64,000 bases of DNA from Pseudomonas weihenstephanensis (GCF_001043055.1 NZ_JYLF01000004.1:434001-498000); one strand, 5' to 3'. Counted from the first letter of the stretch, positions 36,561 to 47,249 are shown. Program-made: numbers and translations. The notes: generated by a model not told the origin, from the sequence alone.

Positions 36561-37259
36561 TTACGCATCACAGCCCGTCGGGCCGCAGGCGGGCGACGGG
36601 TTGGCAGCGTCATTGCCCGGGGTCGCGTCCTGTTGTCGCAGCCAGGCTGCAAACGCCTCGGGCTTGCCCAGCCAAGGGTTCAAATCGACCACTTGATACT
36701 GCCCCGCACGCTCCAGCACCAGTGTGGGAAACCCTTGCCCGCCGACCTGCGCCAACAACCCGCGACTGGCCTTGAAGTGTGCCTGCGTAGGCGCTCCGTT
36801 GACCGCGTCATAGGCCGCTAAAAACTCATCGGCTTGCAAGCCCATTTCTGCGGCCACAGCCATCAGCACATCTTCATCCGCAATGCGTCGGCCTTCGACG
36901 TAGTGCGCGGTCTGCAAGCGCCCCAGCAGTTCAAGGCCGCGGCCTGCCAACTGTTCAGCCGCCAGCACCGCCGTGGTCGGCGGGGCCGAGTCAAACACCG
37001 CCGTGGTGTCACGCAGCAAGCCTTCAAAGTACGCCTGGCCGAAGGGCTGGCCGGTGTATTGGGCAATGCGCCGGTCGTGCGGCATCACATAGTCACGCAA
37101 TTGCGCTGACACCGGGCGCCGGTGCGCGCCGGTCATCATCCCGCCGCCATGACCCACCACGGGCAAGGTCTGGCGGGCTGCGTCGATCAAGGGCTTGGCG
37201 CCGTAGCACCATCCGCACAAAGGGTCGTAAATGTAATGCAAGGTTGTAACAGCGGTCAT
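36561..37259 (-). CDS. DsbA-family (FrnE-like) thiol oxidoreductase
   Basis: 232 residues, no signal peptide, so cytoplasmic. The active site is YDPLCGWCYG (CGWC, about residues 15-18) and the cis-Pro loop is GGQGFPTLVL. The closest class is the FrnE/DsbA-like branch used in redox handling of proteins or small molecules. An unusual Cys pair, CGPTGC, sits at the very C-terminus. It diverges from the siderophore receptor gene. Confidence 0.88.
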   Translation of the reverse strand: MTAVTTLHYIYDPLCGWCYGAKPLIDAARQTLPVVGHGGGMMTGAHRRPVSAQLRDYVMPHDRRIAQYTGQPFGQAYFEGLLRDTTAVFDSAPPTTAVLAAEQLAGRGLELLGRLQTAHYVEGRRIADEDVLMAVAAEMGLQADEFLAAYDAVNGAPTQAHFKASRGLLAQVGGQGFPTLVLERAGQYQVVDLNPWLGKPEAFAAWLRQQDATPGNDAANPSPACGPTGCDA

Positions 37260-37430
37260 GAACAGTTCCGAGAGGGAGAGGTAAAAACAGCACGCAGACT
37301 AGCGCCGCAGAAGGCCCAGAAAAACGCTGGAATCCTGTTTAGAGTGTTTCGCGGATCGTGCAGATCCCGTGTTTATAGGCGGTTTAACGTTTAAGTAATA
37401 TTTAGAAACATACTTTCCGGCGAAGCGACT

Positions 37431-37449
37431 GGTAATGATAAACATCCAC
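37431..37449 (+). promoter_or_regulatory. Fur-box-like site upstream of the siderophore receptor
   Basis: GGTAATGATAAACATCCAC matches the 19-bp Fur consensus GATAATGATAATCATTATC at about 14 positions, 90 bases before the receptor start. A further AT-rich half-site (ACTATTACCATTC) follows at about 37459. Iron-repressed expression is expected. Confidence 0.7.
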
Positions 37450-37520
37450 TAACAAGAACTATTACCATTCGCACCCTAAAAAATAGAACCCGCCTTAACC
37501 TTCTCGGAAGTTTCTCAACC

Positions 37521-39593
37521 ATGCGTTCTCCCTGCCGCTTCACACCCCTCAAACTGGGACTGTGTGCCTGCCTGTACGTCGGTTTCAGCTCCGCTGCCAC
37601 CACCCTTCCCGAAACCTCGGTCAATGCCGCTGAAGCCGAGGCGGATGACCCGCGCGTCAAAGAGGTCACCACCGCAACCCGCACCTCAACACCGGCGCGT
37701 TATGTGCCGCAGGCCATCGACTCGGTCAAAACCAGCAACGTGCTGGATTACGGAATCAACAGCCTTGGCCAAGCCTTGAGCGGTATCCCCAACGTCAGCA
37801 GTACCGCAGACACCCGTTTCGACAGCCTGCGCATTCGCGGCTTTGACGCCAGCAACGATTTTTATCTGGATGGCATTCGCGACGACAGCCAGTACGTGCG
37901 CGACCTGCACAACATTGAACGCATTGAGGTGCTCAAAGGCCCGGCGGCAGTGCTGTATGGCCGGGGCAGCCAGGGCGGCATCATCAACCGCGTCAGCAAG
38001 ATGCCGCAGTTCGGGCGCCGCTCAACCGTTCAGGCCCAAGGCGGCACGGACGATTTGCGCAGCCTGTACGCCGACCTCAGCGTCGACCCCAGCGACACCC
38101 TCAGCCTGCGCCTGAACATGGGCAACGAAGACAAAAACAGCTTCCGCGACAACGTCAGTGGCAACCGCCAACTGTTCGCGCCCTCGATGAGCTGGCAAAT
38201 CACCCCCGACCTGAACTGGTTGGTGCAGTACGAATACAGCCGTTACAACCGCACCCCGGATCGTGGCATTCCAAGCGTTGGCGGTCGCCCTGCCGATGTC
38301 AGCCGGGGCACCAGCTACGGCGGGCAAAACGATTTCATCGACGACAAAACCCAAACCCTGCGCTCCAAACTCAGTTATGAGTTAAGCGATAACTGGCAAC
38401 TGCGCCACACCTTGGGCATCTTCAAACTCGACAGCCAGTTCGAAAACACCTACCTGACCGGCTACGACGCCAAAACCCGCAAGGTCAACCGTCAAAGCTG
38501 GCAACAGGACATGACCACCCGCAACATTTTCAACAACCTCGAAATCGAAGGCGGGTTTGAAACGTTTGGCCTGGAGCATCGTCTGCTCACCGGTCTGGAG
38601 CTGGGCAGCCAGCGGCGTGATCCCAAGCTGTACAGCGCCAAGGGCGTGCCGGGGGTCGACTTGTACAACCCCGATCGCCGCCTGCGCCCTACTGGCGCAA
38701 TGTTGATTTCCAGCGACAACCACACCGAAGTCGAAAGCCAGGGCCTGTATGTACAGGACCAGATTCGCCTCAACGACCAATGGCAAGTGCTGGCCGGTTT
38801 GCGCCATGACCGCTTTGAAGTCGACTCCACCAGCAACCTGAAACACCTCTCCGAAACCCGCAACAGCCAAGGTACCAGCCCGCGTCTGGGCGTGGTCTGG
38901 ACCCCGTTGCACAATCACTCGTTCTACGCCTCGTGGACCAAAACCTTCTCCCCGGTGGGCGGTGGCTTGATCGGTATCACGCCGGGCGCCGCAGGCAACA
39001 GCAACGACCTGAGCCCCGAACTGACCAAGCAAAAAGAAATTGGCGTAAAAAGCGACTGGATGGACGACCGCCTGAGCACCACGCTGGCGGTGTATGAGCT
39101 GGAGCTTTACAACCGTCGTACCAAAGACCCTGAAAACCCGGAAATCACCCTGTTGTCGGGCTTGCAACGTTCACGCGGCATCGAGCTGACGGCCAGCGGC
39201 AAACTCGGCGGCAACTGGTACTTGCGCGGCGGCGTGGGCGTGCAAGACGCCACCGTGGTCAAAGACAACAACGGCTTCGAAGGCAAGCGCATCAATGGCG
39301 TGGCCAAGCACAACGGCAATGTGTTCCTGACCTGGAAACCGGAAATGGGCTGGTATGCCGAAACCGGCCTGACACTGGTGGGTCAGCGTTATGCCGACAA
39401 CCAGAACACGGTGGTATTGCCGGGCTATGGCCGTTGGGATGCTCTGGCGGGGTATCGGGAAAAGGACTGGGAAGTCAGCGGCGCGTTGACCAACCTGACT
39501 GACCGTGACTACTACGCTTCAGCCACCAGCGGTTCGCAAATCATGCCGGGCGAACCCCGCAGCCTGGTGGTGACGGGCAAGTACAGCTTCTGA
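37521..39593 (+). CDS. TonB-dependent siderophore receptor
   Basis: 690 residues with a signal peptide (to about residue 25), a TonB-box-like TLPETSVNA, a plug domain with RFDSLRIRGFDASNDFYLDGIRD and IERIEVLKGPAAVLYGRGSQGGIINRVSK, and a 22-stranded barrel ending LVVTGKYSF. It lacks the N-terminal signalling domain of FpvA/FecA-type receptors, so it does not itself signal to an anti-sigma factor. It imports a ferric siderophore using TonB energy; the ligand is unknown. A Fur-like box lies upstream. Confidence 0.93.
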   Translation: MRSPCRFTPLKLGLCACLYVGFSSAATTLPETSVNAAEAEADDPRVKEVTTATRTSTPARYVPQAIDSVKTSNVLDYGINSLGQALSGIPNVSSTADTRFDSLRIRGFDASNDFYLDGIRDDSQYVRDLHNIERIEVLKGPAAVLYGRGSQGGIINRVSKMPQFGRRSTVQAQGGTDDLRSLYADLSVDPSDTLSLRLNMGNEDKNSFRDNVSGNRQLFAPSMSWQITPDLNWLVQYEYSRYNRTPDRGIPSVGGRPADVSRGTSYGGQNDFIDDKTQTLRSKLSYELSDNWQLRHTLGIFKLDSQFENTYLTGYDAKTRKVNRQSWQQDMTTRNIFNNLEIEGGFETFGLEHRLLTGLELGSQRRDPKLYSAKGVPGVDLYNPDRRLRPTGAMLISSDNHTEVESQGLYVQDQIRLNDQWQVLAGLRHDRFEVDSTSNLKHLSETRNSQGTSPRLGVVWTPLHNHSFYASWTKTFSPVGGGLIGITPGAAGNSNDLSPELTKQKEIGVKSDWMDDRLSTTLAVYELELYNRRTKDPENPEITLLSGLQRSRGIELTASGKLGGNWYLRGGVGVQDATVVKDNNGFEGKRINGVAKHNGNVFLTWKPEMGWYAETGLTLVGQRYADNQNTVVLPGYGRWDALAGYREKDWEVSGALTNLTDRDYYASATSGSQIMPGEPRSLVVTGKYSF

Positions 39594-39609
39594 CCCCCCC
39601 TCACCTGAA

Positions 39610-39673
39610 GTCGCTGGCGAAGGCTGCGATGGGCTGCGCAGCAGCCCTGAAAGGCGCCGCCTGTGCCAGCGAC
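39610..39673. repeat. REP-like inverted repeat after the siderophore receptor
   Basis: Arms GTCGCTGGC (39610-39618) and GCCAGCGAC (39665-39673) enclose a second dyad GGGCTGC/GCAGCCC. It is the same family style as the other intergenic repeats here and may end receptor transcription. Confidence 0.6.
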
Positions 39674-39679
39674 TACCGC

Positions 39680-39880
39680 TCAATTCATCCATACACCCGA
39701 CAGGGCCTCCAATTCTGCCTCGCTGAACAACCCGGCCGGGTAGCGTTCGCGAAGAATCTGATAGGCAGACTGGCCTGGCTTGTTGCAGGGTCCTTTGCGT
39801 TTAAACCAATTGGCCAGAACGATAAGCGACTCACGACTCACCGATTGTGGCCGCGAACCTCGCTCGCAAAATACGTTCAT
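39680..39880 (-). CDS. Small hypothetical protein
   Basis: 66 residues from ATG 39880 (MNVFCERGSRPQSVSRESL), with GGAGAG seven bases upstream; an upstream ATG would add ten residues. The composition and helix-like pattern (SLIVLANWFKRKG, SAYQILRERYPAGLFSEAELEAL) look coding, and I think a real short Pseudomonas gene more likely than chance. No function suggested. Confidence 0.6.
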   Translation of the reverse strand: MNVFCERGSRPQSVSRESLIVLANWFKRKGPCNKPGQSAYQILRERYPAGLFSEAELEALSGVWMN

Positions 39881-40045
39881 GACAGCGCTCTCCAGGTACT
39901 TGAGCGGCAAATGTACTCAAGGTGTGTGACAGAACATCGCCGCGCAGCGCGCAACGTGCCCAGACATGGCTCCCTTCAAGATTTTTAACAAACTCTTTTA
40001 CAAAATTTATACCAACTTTTCGAATAACCTTTTGATCTGGAACAA

Positions 40046-40078
40046 AAAACCCGCCGTTCTTGCGAACGGCGGGTTTTT
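40046..40078. terminator. Bidirectional terminator before agmatine deiminase
   Basis: Stem AAACCCGCCGTTC/GAACGGCGGGTTT with a 4-base loop and A/T runs on both sides. It ends aguA on the minus strand. Confidence 0.9.
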
Positions 40079-40109
40079 ATTTCGCCAATCAGGCGGGGAG
40101 GAGTCTAGA

Positions 40110-41219
40110 TCAAGCCTTGTGTGGCGCAGGCTGCTGTTGGGTCAAGCAATGAATATTGCCGCCGCCCAACAACAATTCACGCCCTGGCACCATCACCACT
40201 TCGTGCTGCGGGAAGAGGTTTTGCAAAATGACTTTGGCCTGGGCGTCCATCGGGTCATCAAAGCTGGGGGCGATAATGCCGCCGTTGACGATCAGAAAGT
40301 TCACGTAAGAGCCGGCCAGACGCTGCGAGGGGTGACGGTCCTGGCTGCCAGCCACTTTGTCGACGCCATCGCACTCTTCCTGGGTGGCGTACATCGGCCC
40401 CGGAATCGGCATTTTATGCACCACAAACGGGCGGCCCTTAGCATCTGTGCTGGCCGACAGCACTTTCATTGCGCCGTGGCAGCGCGCGTAGTTGGGGTCG
40501 CGCTCGTCATCGGTCCAGGCCAGCAACACTTCGCCTGGGCGTACGTAGCAACAAAAGTTATCCACATGACCGTCGGTTTCGTCGTTGAACAGGCCGTCCG
40601 GCAACCAAATGATGGTGCTCACGGCCAACTGCGCGCGCAGCACGTCTTCGATTTCTTCACGCGACAGGTGCGGATTGCGATTGCGGTTGAGCAGGCACTC
40701 GGCGGTGGTGATCAGCGTGCCTTCGCCATCCACATGGATCGAGCCGCCTTCGAGTACAAAGCCTTCGGTGTAATAACGCGGGCACCGTTCGATTTCCAGC
40801 ACCTTACTGCCCACCTGCCGGTCGCGATTCCACGGCGCATACAAACCGCCGTCAAAGCCGCCCCACGCGTTGAAATCCCAGTTCACACCGCGCACTTCGC
40901 CGCTGTCGTTGATCACGAACGTCGGGCCGCTGTCACGCACCCACGCGTCATCGCTGGACATCTCGACCACCCGAATATTGGGCACATCCAGGCGAGCGCG
41001 GGCGTTTTCGTACTGCTGCGCCGACACACACACGGTCACCGGTTCAAACCGGGCAATCGCCTTGGCCACGGCCACATGCGCAGCTTGCGCGGGCTTGGCG
41101 CCTAACCGCCAGTTGTCCGGGCGCTCAGGCCAGATCATCCAGGTTTGGGTCTGTGGCGCCCATTCGGCCGGCATGTAAAAACCGTCAGCGCGGGGCGAAC
41201 TGTGCAAAAGAGTGGTCAT
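40110..41219 (-). CDS. aguA: Agmatine deiminase
   Basis: 369 residues, full family length. Converts agmatine to N-carbamoylputrescine in arginine-derived polyamine metabolism. Catalytic elements: [33 protein letters not shown] and the nucleophile Cys358 in GGGNIHCLT. The usual partner aguB (carbamoylputrescine amidase) and regulator aguR are not beside it in this window. It stands alone, with a strong terminator downstream. Confidence 0.96.
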   Translation of the reverse strand: MTTLLHSSPRADGFYMPAEWAPQTQTWMIWPERPDNWRLGAKPAQAAHVAVAKAIARFEPVTVCVSAQQYENARARLDVPNIRVVEMSSDDAWVRDSGPTFVINDSGEVRGVNWDFNAWGGFDGGLYAPWNRDRQVGSKVLEIERCPRYYTEGFVLEGGSIHVDGEGTLITTAECLLNRNRNPHLSREEIEDVLRAQLAVSTIIWLPDGLFNDETDGHVDNFCCYVRPGEVLLAWTDDERDPNYARCHGAMKVLSASTDAKGRPFVVHKMPIPGPMYATQEECDGVDKVAGSQDRHPSQRLAGSYVNFLIVNGGIIAPSFDDPMDAQAKVILQNLFPQHEVVMVPGRELLLGGGNIHCLTQQQPAPHKA

Positions 41220-41543
41220 TTAAATCAGGACTCCAAAAATCCGTCGAGGTTTGATTGAGCCATTGGGCGGCCAGCGGCGAAAGAACAGTGGACGCGGGAC
41301 AGGGGCACGTCAACACGCCACCGCCTTATAGACGATAAATATCCATATTAAAAACCATTTCAGAGAAACGGCCGCTAAAAATGAATAATTTTACCGATAT
41401 AAATCGATAAAACAGCGTAGCGCCTCTCGCTCAGCCTTTCACGCAACGAGGGCGGGCGCACACTTGCACTTGCACCGCCTCGCGCATGCCCACAAGCTAT
41501 GCGCCAAACGTTTTAAGTCCGTCAGGGAACAAGGAATATCCAT
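41220..41543. other. Divergent intergenic region aguA / rmlB
   Basis: 324 bases, AT-rich in the centre, with a small dyad CGAT-ATAA-ATCG (41395-41406). It must carry promoters for both genes, but I cannot place them with confidence. Confidence 0.4.
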
Positions 41544-42626
41544 ATGCGCATTTTAGTCACCGGCGGCGCCGGTTTTATTGGTTCGGCTCTGATCCGTCAT
41601 CTGATCCAGAACACCGGGCACGAAGTGCTCAACCTCGATAAGTTGACCTACGCCGGTAACCTGGAATCGCTGCAAAGCATTGCCACCGACACCCGTTACG
41701 AATTTGTGCAGGCCGACATCATCGACCAGGCCACCGTCAGCGCTGTCATCGCACGCTTCCAGCCAGAGGCCATCATGCACCTGGCGGCCGAGTCCCACGT
41801 TGACCGTTCGATCGACGGACCTTCGGACTTTATCCAGACCAACATCGTGGGCACTTACAGCTTGCTGGAAGCCACCCGTGCGTACTGGCTCACACTGGCA
41901 GAACCGGCAAAAAGTGCGTTCCGCTTCCACCACATTTCCACTGACGAAGTGTATGGCGACCTGCACGGCGTCGACGACCTGTTCACCGAAACCACGCCCT
42001 ACGCGCCAAGCTCGCCGTACTCGGCCTCTAAAGCGGCTTCGGACCACCTGGTGCGCGCCTGGAACCGTACCTACGGCCTGCCGGTGTTGCTGACCAACTG
42101 CTCCAACAACTACGGGCCGTTCCACTTCCCGGAAAAACTGATCCCGCTGGTGATTCTCAATGCCCTGGCGGGCAAACCGCTGCCGGTGTACGGCAACGGC
42201 CTGCAAGTGCGTGACTGGCTGTTCGTCGAAGACCACGCCCGTGCCTTGCTCAAAGTCGTGACCGAAGGTGTTGTGGGCGAGACCTACAACATTGGCGGCC
42301 ACAACGAGCAGAAGAACATCGACGTAGTGCGCGGCATCTGTGCCCTGCTCGAAGAGCTGGCGCCACAGCGTCCGGCTGGCGTTGCACAGTTCGCAGACCT
42401 GATCACCTTCGTCAAAGACCGTCCGGGCCACGACCAGCGCTATGCAATCGATGCCAGCAAGATCGAACGCGAGCTGGGCTGGGTGCCTGAAGAAACCTTC
42501 GAAACCGGCCTGCGCAAAACCGTGCAGTGGTACCTGGACAACCTGGAGTGGTGCAAACGCGTTCAGGACGGCAGCTACCAAGGTGAGCGTCTAGGCTTTA
42601 CAGAACCTAAAGACCTGATTGCATGA
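41544..42626 (+). CDS. rmlB: dTDP-glucose 4,6-dehydratase
   Basis: 360 residues. Second step of dTDP-L-rhamnose synthesis. The NAD-binding [12 protein letters not shown], catalytic STDEVYGDL (Asp-Glu), the YSASKAASD Tyr/Lys pair and [15 protein letters not shown] are all intact. AAGGAA precedes the start by about eight bases. It is coupled to rmlD by ATGA. rmlA and rmlC, which usually complete rmlBDAC in Pseudomonas, do not follow. Confidence 0.96.
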   Translation: MRILVTGGAGFIGSALIRHLIQNTGHEVLNLDKLTYAGNLESLQSIATDTRYEFVQADIIDQATVSAVIARFQPEAIMHLAAESHVDRSIDGPSDFIQTNIVGTYSLLEATRAYWLTLAEPAKSAFRFHHISTDEVYGDLHGVDDLFTETTPYAPSSPYSASKAASDHLVRAWNRTYGLPVLLTNCSNNYGPFHFPEKLIPLVILNALAGKPLPVYGNGLQVRDWLFVEDHARALLKVVTEGVVGETYNIGGHNEQKNIDVVRGICALLEELAPQRPAGVAQFADLITFVKDRPGHDQRYAIDASKIERELGWVPEETFETGLRKTVQWYLDNLEWCKRVQDGSYQGERLGFTEPKDLIA

Positions 42627-43513
42627 ACACGGGCTCGCCAAAATTGAAAATTCTGATCAGCGGTAAAACCGGTCAAGTCGCACGTGAACTGCAAATCCGT
42701 CTTGCTGATTTGGGCGAGCTGGTGGTGCTGGGGCGCGATGAACTGGACCTGAGCCAACCCGAACACATCCGGGCGCAGGTTCAGGCCCACGCGCCCGACC
42801 TGATCATCATCGCGGCTGCCTACACGGCCGTGGATCAGGCCGAAAGCGAGCCCGAGGTGGCCAATGCGATCAACGCCACAGCGCCTGGCATCTTTGCTGA
42901 AGAAGCCAAAAAACTGGGTGTCCCGTTGATCTACTACTCCACGGACTACGTGTTCGATGGCACAAAAGAAGGCGCCTACACCGAAGACGACGCAACCAAC
43001 CCGTTGAACGTCTACGGCCAAAGCAAGCTGTTGGGCGAAAAAGCCATTGCTGCAACCGGTTGTGACCATCTGATCCTGCGCACCAGTTGGGTGTACTCCT
43101 CCCACGGCAAAAACTTCCTGCTGACCATGCAGCGCTTGCTGCAAGAAAAGCCTGAACTGCGCATTGTGGCTGACCAGATTGGCGCGCCCACGTGGGCCGG
43201 CACTATTGCCCACAGCACGCGCCAGTTGATTGAGCGTTGGCAGGCAGGTGCAGCCGCAGCCTGGGGTACGTATCACCTCACCGCCCGCGGCGAAACCTCA
43301 TGGTTCGGGTTTGCTCAAGCCATTGGCGAACAACTGCTGGCGATGGACAAAACGTGTGCGCTGCTCCAAGCCATCCCGTCGAGTGCCTACCCGACCCCGG
43401 CCAAACGCCCGCTCAACTCACGCCTCGATTGCAGCCGTCTTGCAGATCAATGGCATGTCACGCAACCCGACTGGCACACCGCGCTGCGCGAGTGCCTGGC
43501 CGAGCAAGGTTAA
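42623..43513 (+). CDS. rmlD: dTDP-4-dehydrorhamnose reductase
   Basis: 296 residues. Last step of dTDP-L-rhamnose synthesis. N-terminal [15 protein letters not shown] binds [15 protein letters not shown] and the Tyr/Lys pair in [11 protein letters not shown] are the catalytic signatures. Starts inside the rmlB stop. The product feeds LPS or exopolysaccharide rhamnose. The downstream neighbour is the unrelated dctB, so this is a two-gene operon. Confidence 0.95.
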   Translation: MNTGSPKLKILISGKTGQVARELQIRLADLGELVVLGRDELDLSQPEHIRAQVQAHAPDLIIIAAAYTAVDQAESEPEVANAINATAPGIFAEEAKKLGVPLIYYSTDYVFDGTKEGAYTEDDATNPLNVYGQSKLLGEKAIAATGCDHLILRTSWVYSSHGKNFLLTMQRLLQEKPELRIVADQIGAPTWAGTIAHSTRQLIERWQAGAAAAWGTYHLTARGETSWFGFAQAIGEQLLAMDKTCALLQAIPSSAYPTPAKRPLNSRLDCSRLADQWHVTQPDWHTALRECLAEQG

Positions 43514-43565
43514 GCCTGCGCCTTAACCGCAGGTATACTGCGCCGTACTTTTGCGGCGTAGTTTG

Positions 43566-45383
43566 ATGATGATTAAACCCCCTCCCGTTCCTCCCAGACC
43601 TCGCTGGCGCAGCCTGGCGTTACTGGCCCTGTGCCTGGCGCCGCTGTTATGGCCGTTGCAGCATCTAGCCGAGCGCTATTACCGCAGTGAACTGGCCGGG
43701 CAAAATCGTCAAACCCTCGACCTCTACGTGGCCAACCTGCTGGGCACGTTGCATCGCTATGAAGTGCTGCCGCAAATTCTCGGCGAGTTACCGGCGTTGC
43801 GCGCTTTGCTGGCCGACCCGGAAAACCCGCAAGTTCTGAGTCACGCCAACCAGTTGCTCAAAGACATCAGCAACCAGACCGGGGCTGAGGTCATGTACTT
43901 GATGGACGCTCACGGCGACACGCTTGCCGCCTCCAACTGGGACATGCAAGACAGCTTTATCAGCCGCAACTTTGCCTTTCGCCCGTATTTCAGCGAAGCG
44001 ATGCAAGGCCAACTCGGGCGTTTTTTCGGTCTGGGCACCACCTCGGGTAAACGCGGTTATTTCTTTGCTGCGCCCGTGACTGAGGGCGACAAAAAAATCG
44101 GGGTGCTGGTGGTCAAAGTTGACCTGGACCACACCGAACGCCTGTGGGGCCAAACCCCCGAACAACTAATGGTGACCGACCCCAATGGTGTGGTGATTCT
44201 CACCTCGCGGCCCGAGTGGCGCTTCAGGGCGACCCGCGATTTGTCACAGGAAGAACGCCAGTCCATTTTCGCCATCCTGCCCTACCCGACCCGCGACCCG
44301 AAGCCATTGGCGCTGAACCTCGCGGCCTGGCAGGTGCAAACGCAAAAAATCGACGAAACCGGCTGGAGCGTGAACATCCTGGCGCCGCGCACCTTGATCG
44401 ACCGCCCGGTGCGCACCGTGCTGGCCATCGGCGGCGCCACGTTGCTGGTGGTGATGCTGTTGATCGGCCTGATGATGCAACGTCGGCGCCATTACCTTGA
44501 ACGTATTGCGTTTGAAGCCAAGGCCCGGCGCGAGCTGGAAATGCGTGTCGCCGAGCGCACCAGCGACCTTGAAGGGCTGAACCGGCGCCTGCGCGAAGAA
44601 GTGCTGGAGCGTGAGCACGCCCAGCAAGAGTTGGTGCGCGCGCAAGACGATCTGGTACAAGCCGGCAAGCTGTCGGCCTTGGGCACCATGTCGGCGAGCA
44701 TCAGCCACGAGCTGAATCAGCCGCTGGCAGCCATCCGCAGTTACGCCGAAAACGCCGAAGTGTTGCTTAACCATCAGCGCATCGAAGACGCGCGCGGCAA
44801 CCTCAAACTGATCAACGAACTGACCGGGCGCATGGCCTCGATCATCGCTCATTTGCGCGCCTTCGCCCGCCGCGACCGCCACGCCCCCGAAAGCGTCGCC
44901 TTGCAGCCCGCGCTGGATGACGCGCTGGCCCTGCTGGCCAAACGTCGGCGCAGCATGGAAGTCGAGCTGATCCGCGATCTGCCCGCCGCCACGCTGTGGG
45001 TAGAAGCCGGTGAAACACGTTTGCGCCAAGTGCTGGGCAACCTGCTGGCCAACGCCCTCGATGCGTTGACCGAAAAAGGCCCGCCACGGCGCCTGTGGCT
45101 GAGTGCCGAATCCACGCCCGAAGGCGTCACTGTGTGCATCCGCGACAACGGTCCCGGTTTCTGCATGGAAGCCTTGGGCCGCGCCGGTGAGCCGTTTTAC
45201 ACCACCAAAACCCGCACGCAGGGTCTAGGCTTGGGCCTGGCCATTTGCGACACCCTGATTCGTGCCTTTGGCGGCGAGCTGCTGTTTGCCAATCACAAGG
45301 AAGGCGGCGCTTTAATCACCCTACGACTGCGCGCAGGCGCGCCGGGCGTCAGCCTGCAAGCTTCAGAGGACTCCAGGTCATGA
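43566..45383 (+). CDS. dctB: C4-dicarboxylate sensor histidine kinase DctB
   Basis: 605 residues. TM1 (about 17-35), a long periplasmic tandem-PAS dicarboxylate sensor (about 40-290, with FAFRPYFSEAMQG and RGYFFAAPV), TM2 (about 293-315), a coiled coil (REEVLEREHAQQELVRAQDDL), HisKA with SISHELNQPLAAIRSYAENA and an HATPase ending QGLGLGLAICDTL. The start is one of two consecutive ATGs (43566/43569). Overlaps dctD by ATGA. Regulates C4-dicarboxylate uptake together with DctD. Confidence 0.94.
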   Translation: MMIKPPPVPPRPRWRSLALLALCLAPLLWPLQHLAERYYRSELAGQNRQTLDLYVANLLGTLHRYEVLPQILGELPALRALLADPENPQVLSHANQLLKDISNQTGAEVMYLMDAHGDTLAASNWDMQDSFISRNFAFRPYFSEAMQGQLGRFFGLGTTSGKRGYFFAAPVTEGDKKIGVLVVKVDLDHTERLWGQTPEQLMVTDPNGVVILTSRPEWRFRATRDLSQEERQSIFAILPYPTRDPKPLALNLAAWQVQTQKIDETGWSVNILAPRTLIDRPVRTVLAIGGATLLVVMLLIGLMMQRRRHYLERIAFEAKARRELEMRVAERTSDLEGLNRRLREEVLEREHAQQELVRAQDDLVQAGKLSALGTMSASISHELNQPLAAIRSYAENAEVLLNHQRIEDARGNLKLINELTGRMASIIAHLRAFARRDRHAPESVALQPALDDALALLAKRRRSMEVELIRDLPAATLWVEAGETRLRQVLGNLLANALDALTEKGPPRRLWLSAESTPEGVTVCIRDNGPGFCMEALGRAGEPFYTTKTRTQGLGLGLAICDTLIRAFGGELLFANHKEGGALITLRLRAGAPGVSLQASEDSRS

Positions 45384-46774
45384 GCCAATTCATCGACGCG
45401 AACGTGCAAGTGATCCTGATCGACGATGATCCTCACTTGCGCCAGGCGCTGTATCAAACCCTCGACCTGGCCGGGCTCAAGGTGCTGCCGCTGGCCGAGG
45501 CCACCGGGCTGGCCGAACGCATCGAGCGCAACTGGCCGGGGATGGTGGTCAGCGACATCCGCATGCCGGGCATGGATGGGCTTGAGTTACTCAACCAGTT
45601 GCACACCCAAGACCCCGAATTGCCGGTGTTGCTGATTACCGGTCACGGTGATGTGCCGCTCGCGGTACAGGCCATGCGTGCCGGGGCTTACGACTTTTTG
45701 GAAAAACCTTTCGCCAGCGACGCGCTGCTCGAGGGTGTGCGCCGGGCCTTGGCCTTGCGCGCACTGGTGCTCGACAACCGCAGCCTGCGCATGGCCCTGA
45801 GCGACCGTCAGCAACTGAGCACGCGTCTGGTCGGGCTGTCGGCGCCCATGTTGCGCTTGCGTGAGCAGATCGGCGCCTTGGCTGCCACCAAGGCCGATGT
45901 GTTGATCCTGGGCGAGACCGGCTCGGGCAAAGAAGTGGTCGCACGCGCGCTGCATGACTTGTCCAGCCGCAGGGATGGCCCGTTTGTGGCGATCAACGCC
46001 GGGGCGCTGGCCGAATCGGTGGTTGAAAGCGAACTGTTCGGCCACGAACCGGGCGCGTTTACCGGCGCGCAAAAACGCCGTATCGGCAAATTCGAATTCG
46101 CCAACGGCGGCACCTTGTTCCTCGACGAAATCGAAAGCATGAGCCTGGATGTGCAGGTCAAACTGCTGCGCATGCTGCAAGAACGCGTCGTTGAACGCCT
46201 GGGCGGCAATCAATTGATCCCGCTGGACATCCGCGTCATCGCTGCCACCAAAGAAGACCTGCGTCTGGCTGCCGATCAAGGGCGCTTTCGCGCTGACTTA
46301 TATTACCGCCTCAATGTGGCCCCACTGCGCATCGCCCCGTTGCGTGAGCGCGGCGAGGACGTGTTGATGCTGTTCAAATATTTTGCCGACGAGGCCAGCG
46401 CCCGCCACGGCCTGACCCACAACGTACTGCAAGCATCACAGCGCGGGCTGTTGCTGCGCCACACATGGCCGGGCAATGTGCGCGAGCTGCAAAACGTCGC
46501 CGAGCGCTTTGCGCTGGGGCTTGAGCTGGCCCTGGACAATGAATCGGGCGAGGCCCGGCCTGAAACGGGCCTTGAAGACGGCGGCACACTGAGCGCGCAG
46601 GTCGAGCATTTCGAAAAAAGCCTGATCACCGCTGAACTCGCACGCTCGCACAGCTCCATGCGCAGCCTGGCCGAAGCGTTGGGCGTGCCGCGCAAAACCC
46701 TGCACGACAAGCTGCGCAAGTACGGGCTGAATTTCGAAAGCGCCAGCCACGCGCACACCGATGAACTGGATTGA
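45380..46774 (+). CDS. dctD: Sigma-54-dependent response regulator DctD
   Basis: 464 residues from ATG 45380, which overlaps the dctB stop. Receiver with Asp59 (VVSDIRMPGMDG), AAA+ core with Walker A GETGSGKE, the GAFTGA sigma-54 contact loop and the Walker B segment GTLFLDEIES, then a Fis-type DNA-binding tail (SMRSLAEALGVPRKTLHDKLRKYG). It should activate dctA or dctPQM, which are not in the window. Confidence 0.95.
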   Translation: MSQFIDANVQVILIDDDPHLRQALYQTLDLAGLKVLPLAEATGLAERIERNWPGMVVSDIRMPGMDGLELLNQLHTQDPELPVLLITGHGDVPLAVQAMRAGAYDFLEKPFASDALLEGVRRALALRALVLDNRSLRMALSDRQQLSTRLVGLSAPMLRLREQIGALAATKADVLILGETGSGKEVVARALHDLSSRRDGPFVAINAGALAESVVESELFGHEPGAFTGAQKRRIGKFEFANGGTLFLDEIESMSLDVQVKLLRMLQERVVERLGGNQLIPLDIRVIAATKEDLRLAADQGRFRADLYYRLNVAPLRIAPLRERGEDVLMLFKYFADEASARHGLTHNVLQASQRGLLLRHTWPGNVRELQNVAERFALGLELALDNESGEARPETGLEDGGTLSAQVEHFEKSLITAELARSHSSMRSLAEALGVPRKTLHDKLRKYGLNFESASHAHTDELD

Positions 46775-46793
46775 TTTGACCCAAGAGGCCCTG

Positions 46794-47249
46794 ATGAACC
46801 GCGACAGTCGTTACCTGGAATCCGTCCTGCACCACGACATTCCGCTGACCCGTGACATGGGCCTCAAAGTGCTCAGTTGGCACGCTCACCAATTGCAGCT
46901 GCACCTGCCGCTAGATGCCAACATCAACCACAAAAGCACCATGTTTGGCGGCAGCCTGTACTGCGGCGCGGTGCTGGCGGGTTGGGGCTGGCTGCATTTG
47001 CGGTTGCGTGAAGCGGGGGTTGAAGGCGGGCACATCGTGATTCAGGAAGGCCAGATCAGCTACCCGCTGCCCGTGACCCAAGACGCCATTGTGCTGTGCG
47101 ATGCGCCGTCAGAGGCTGCGTGGAACAAATTCCTGGCCATGTACACACGCCACGGCCGGGCGCGCCTGACGCTGGACACCCGCGTCATCAATGCCGAGGG
47201 CGAAGCAGACGCGGTGCGGTTCAGCGGGCAATACGTGCTGCACCGTTGA
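46794..47249 (+). CDS. YiiD C-terminal-type thioesterase-fold protein
   Basis: 151 residues from ATG 46794, which has AAGAGG five bases upstream; ATG 46761 inside dctD is the alternative. The hot-dog fold marker INHKSTMFGGSLYCGAVLAGWG places it with the putative thioesterase domain found at the YiiD C-terminus. The acyl substrate is unknown. It may be cotranscribed with dctBD. A REP-like pair follows. Confidence 0.82.
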   Translation: MNRDSRYLESVLHHDIPLTRDMGLKVLSWHAHQLQLHLPLDANINHKSTMFGGSLYCGAVLAGWGWLHLRLREAGVEGGHIVIQEGQISYPLPVTQDAIVLCDAPSEAAWNKFLAMYTRHGRARLTLDTRVINAEGEADAVRFSGQYVLHR

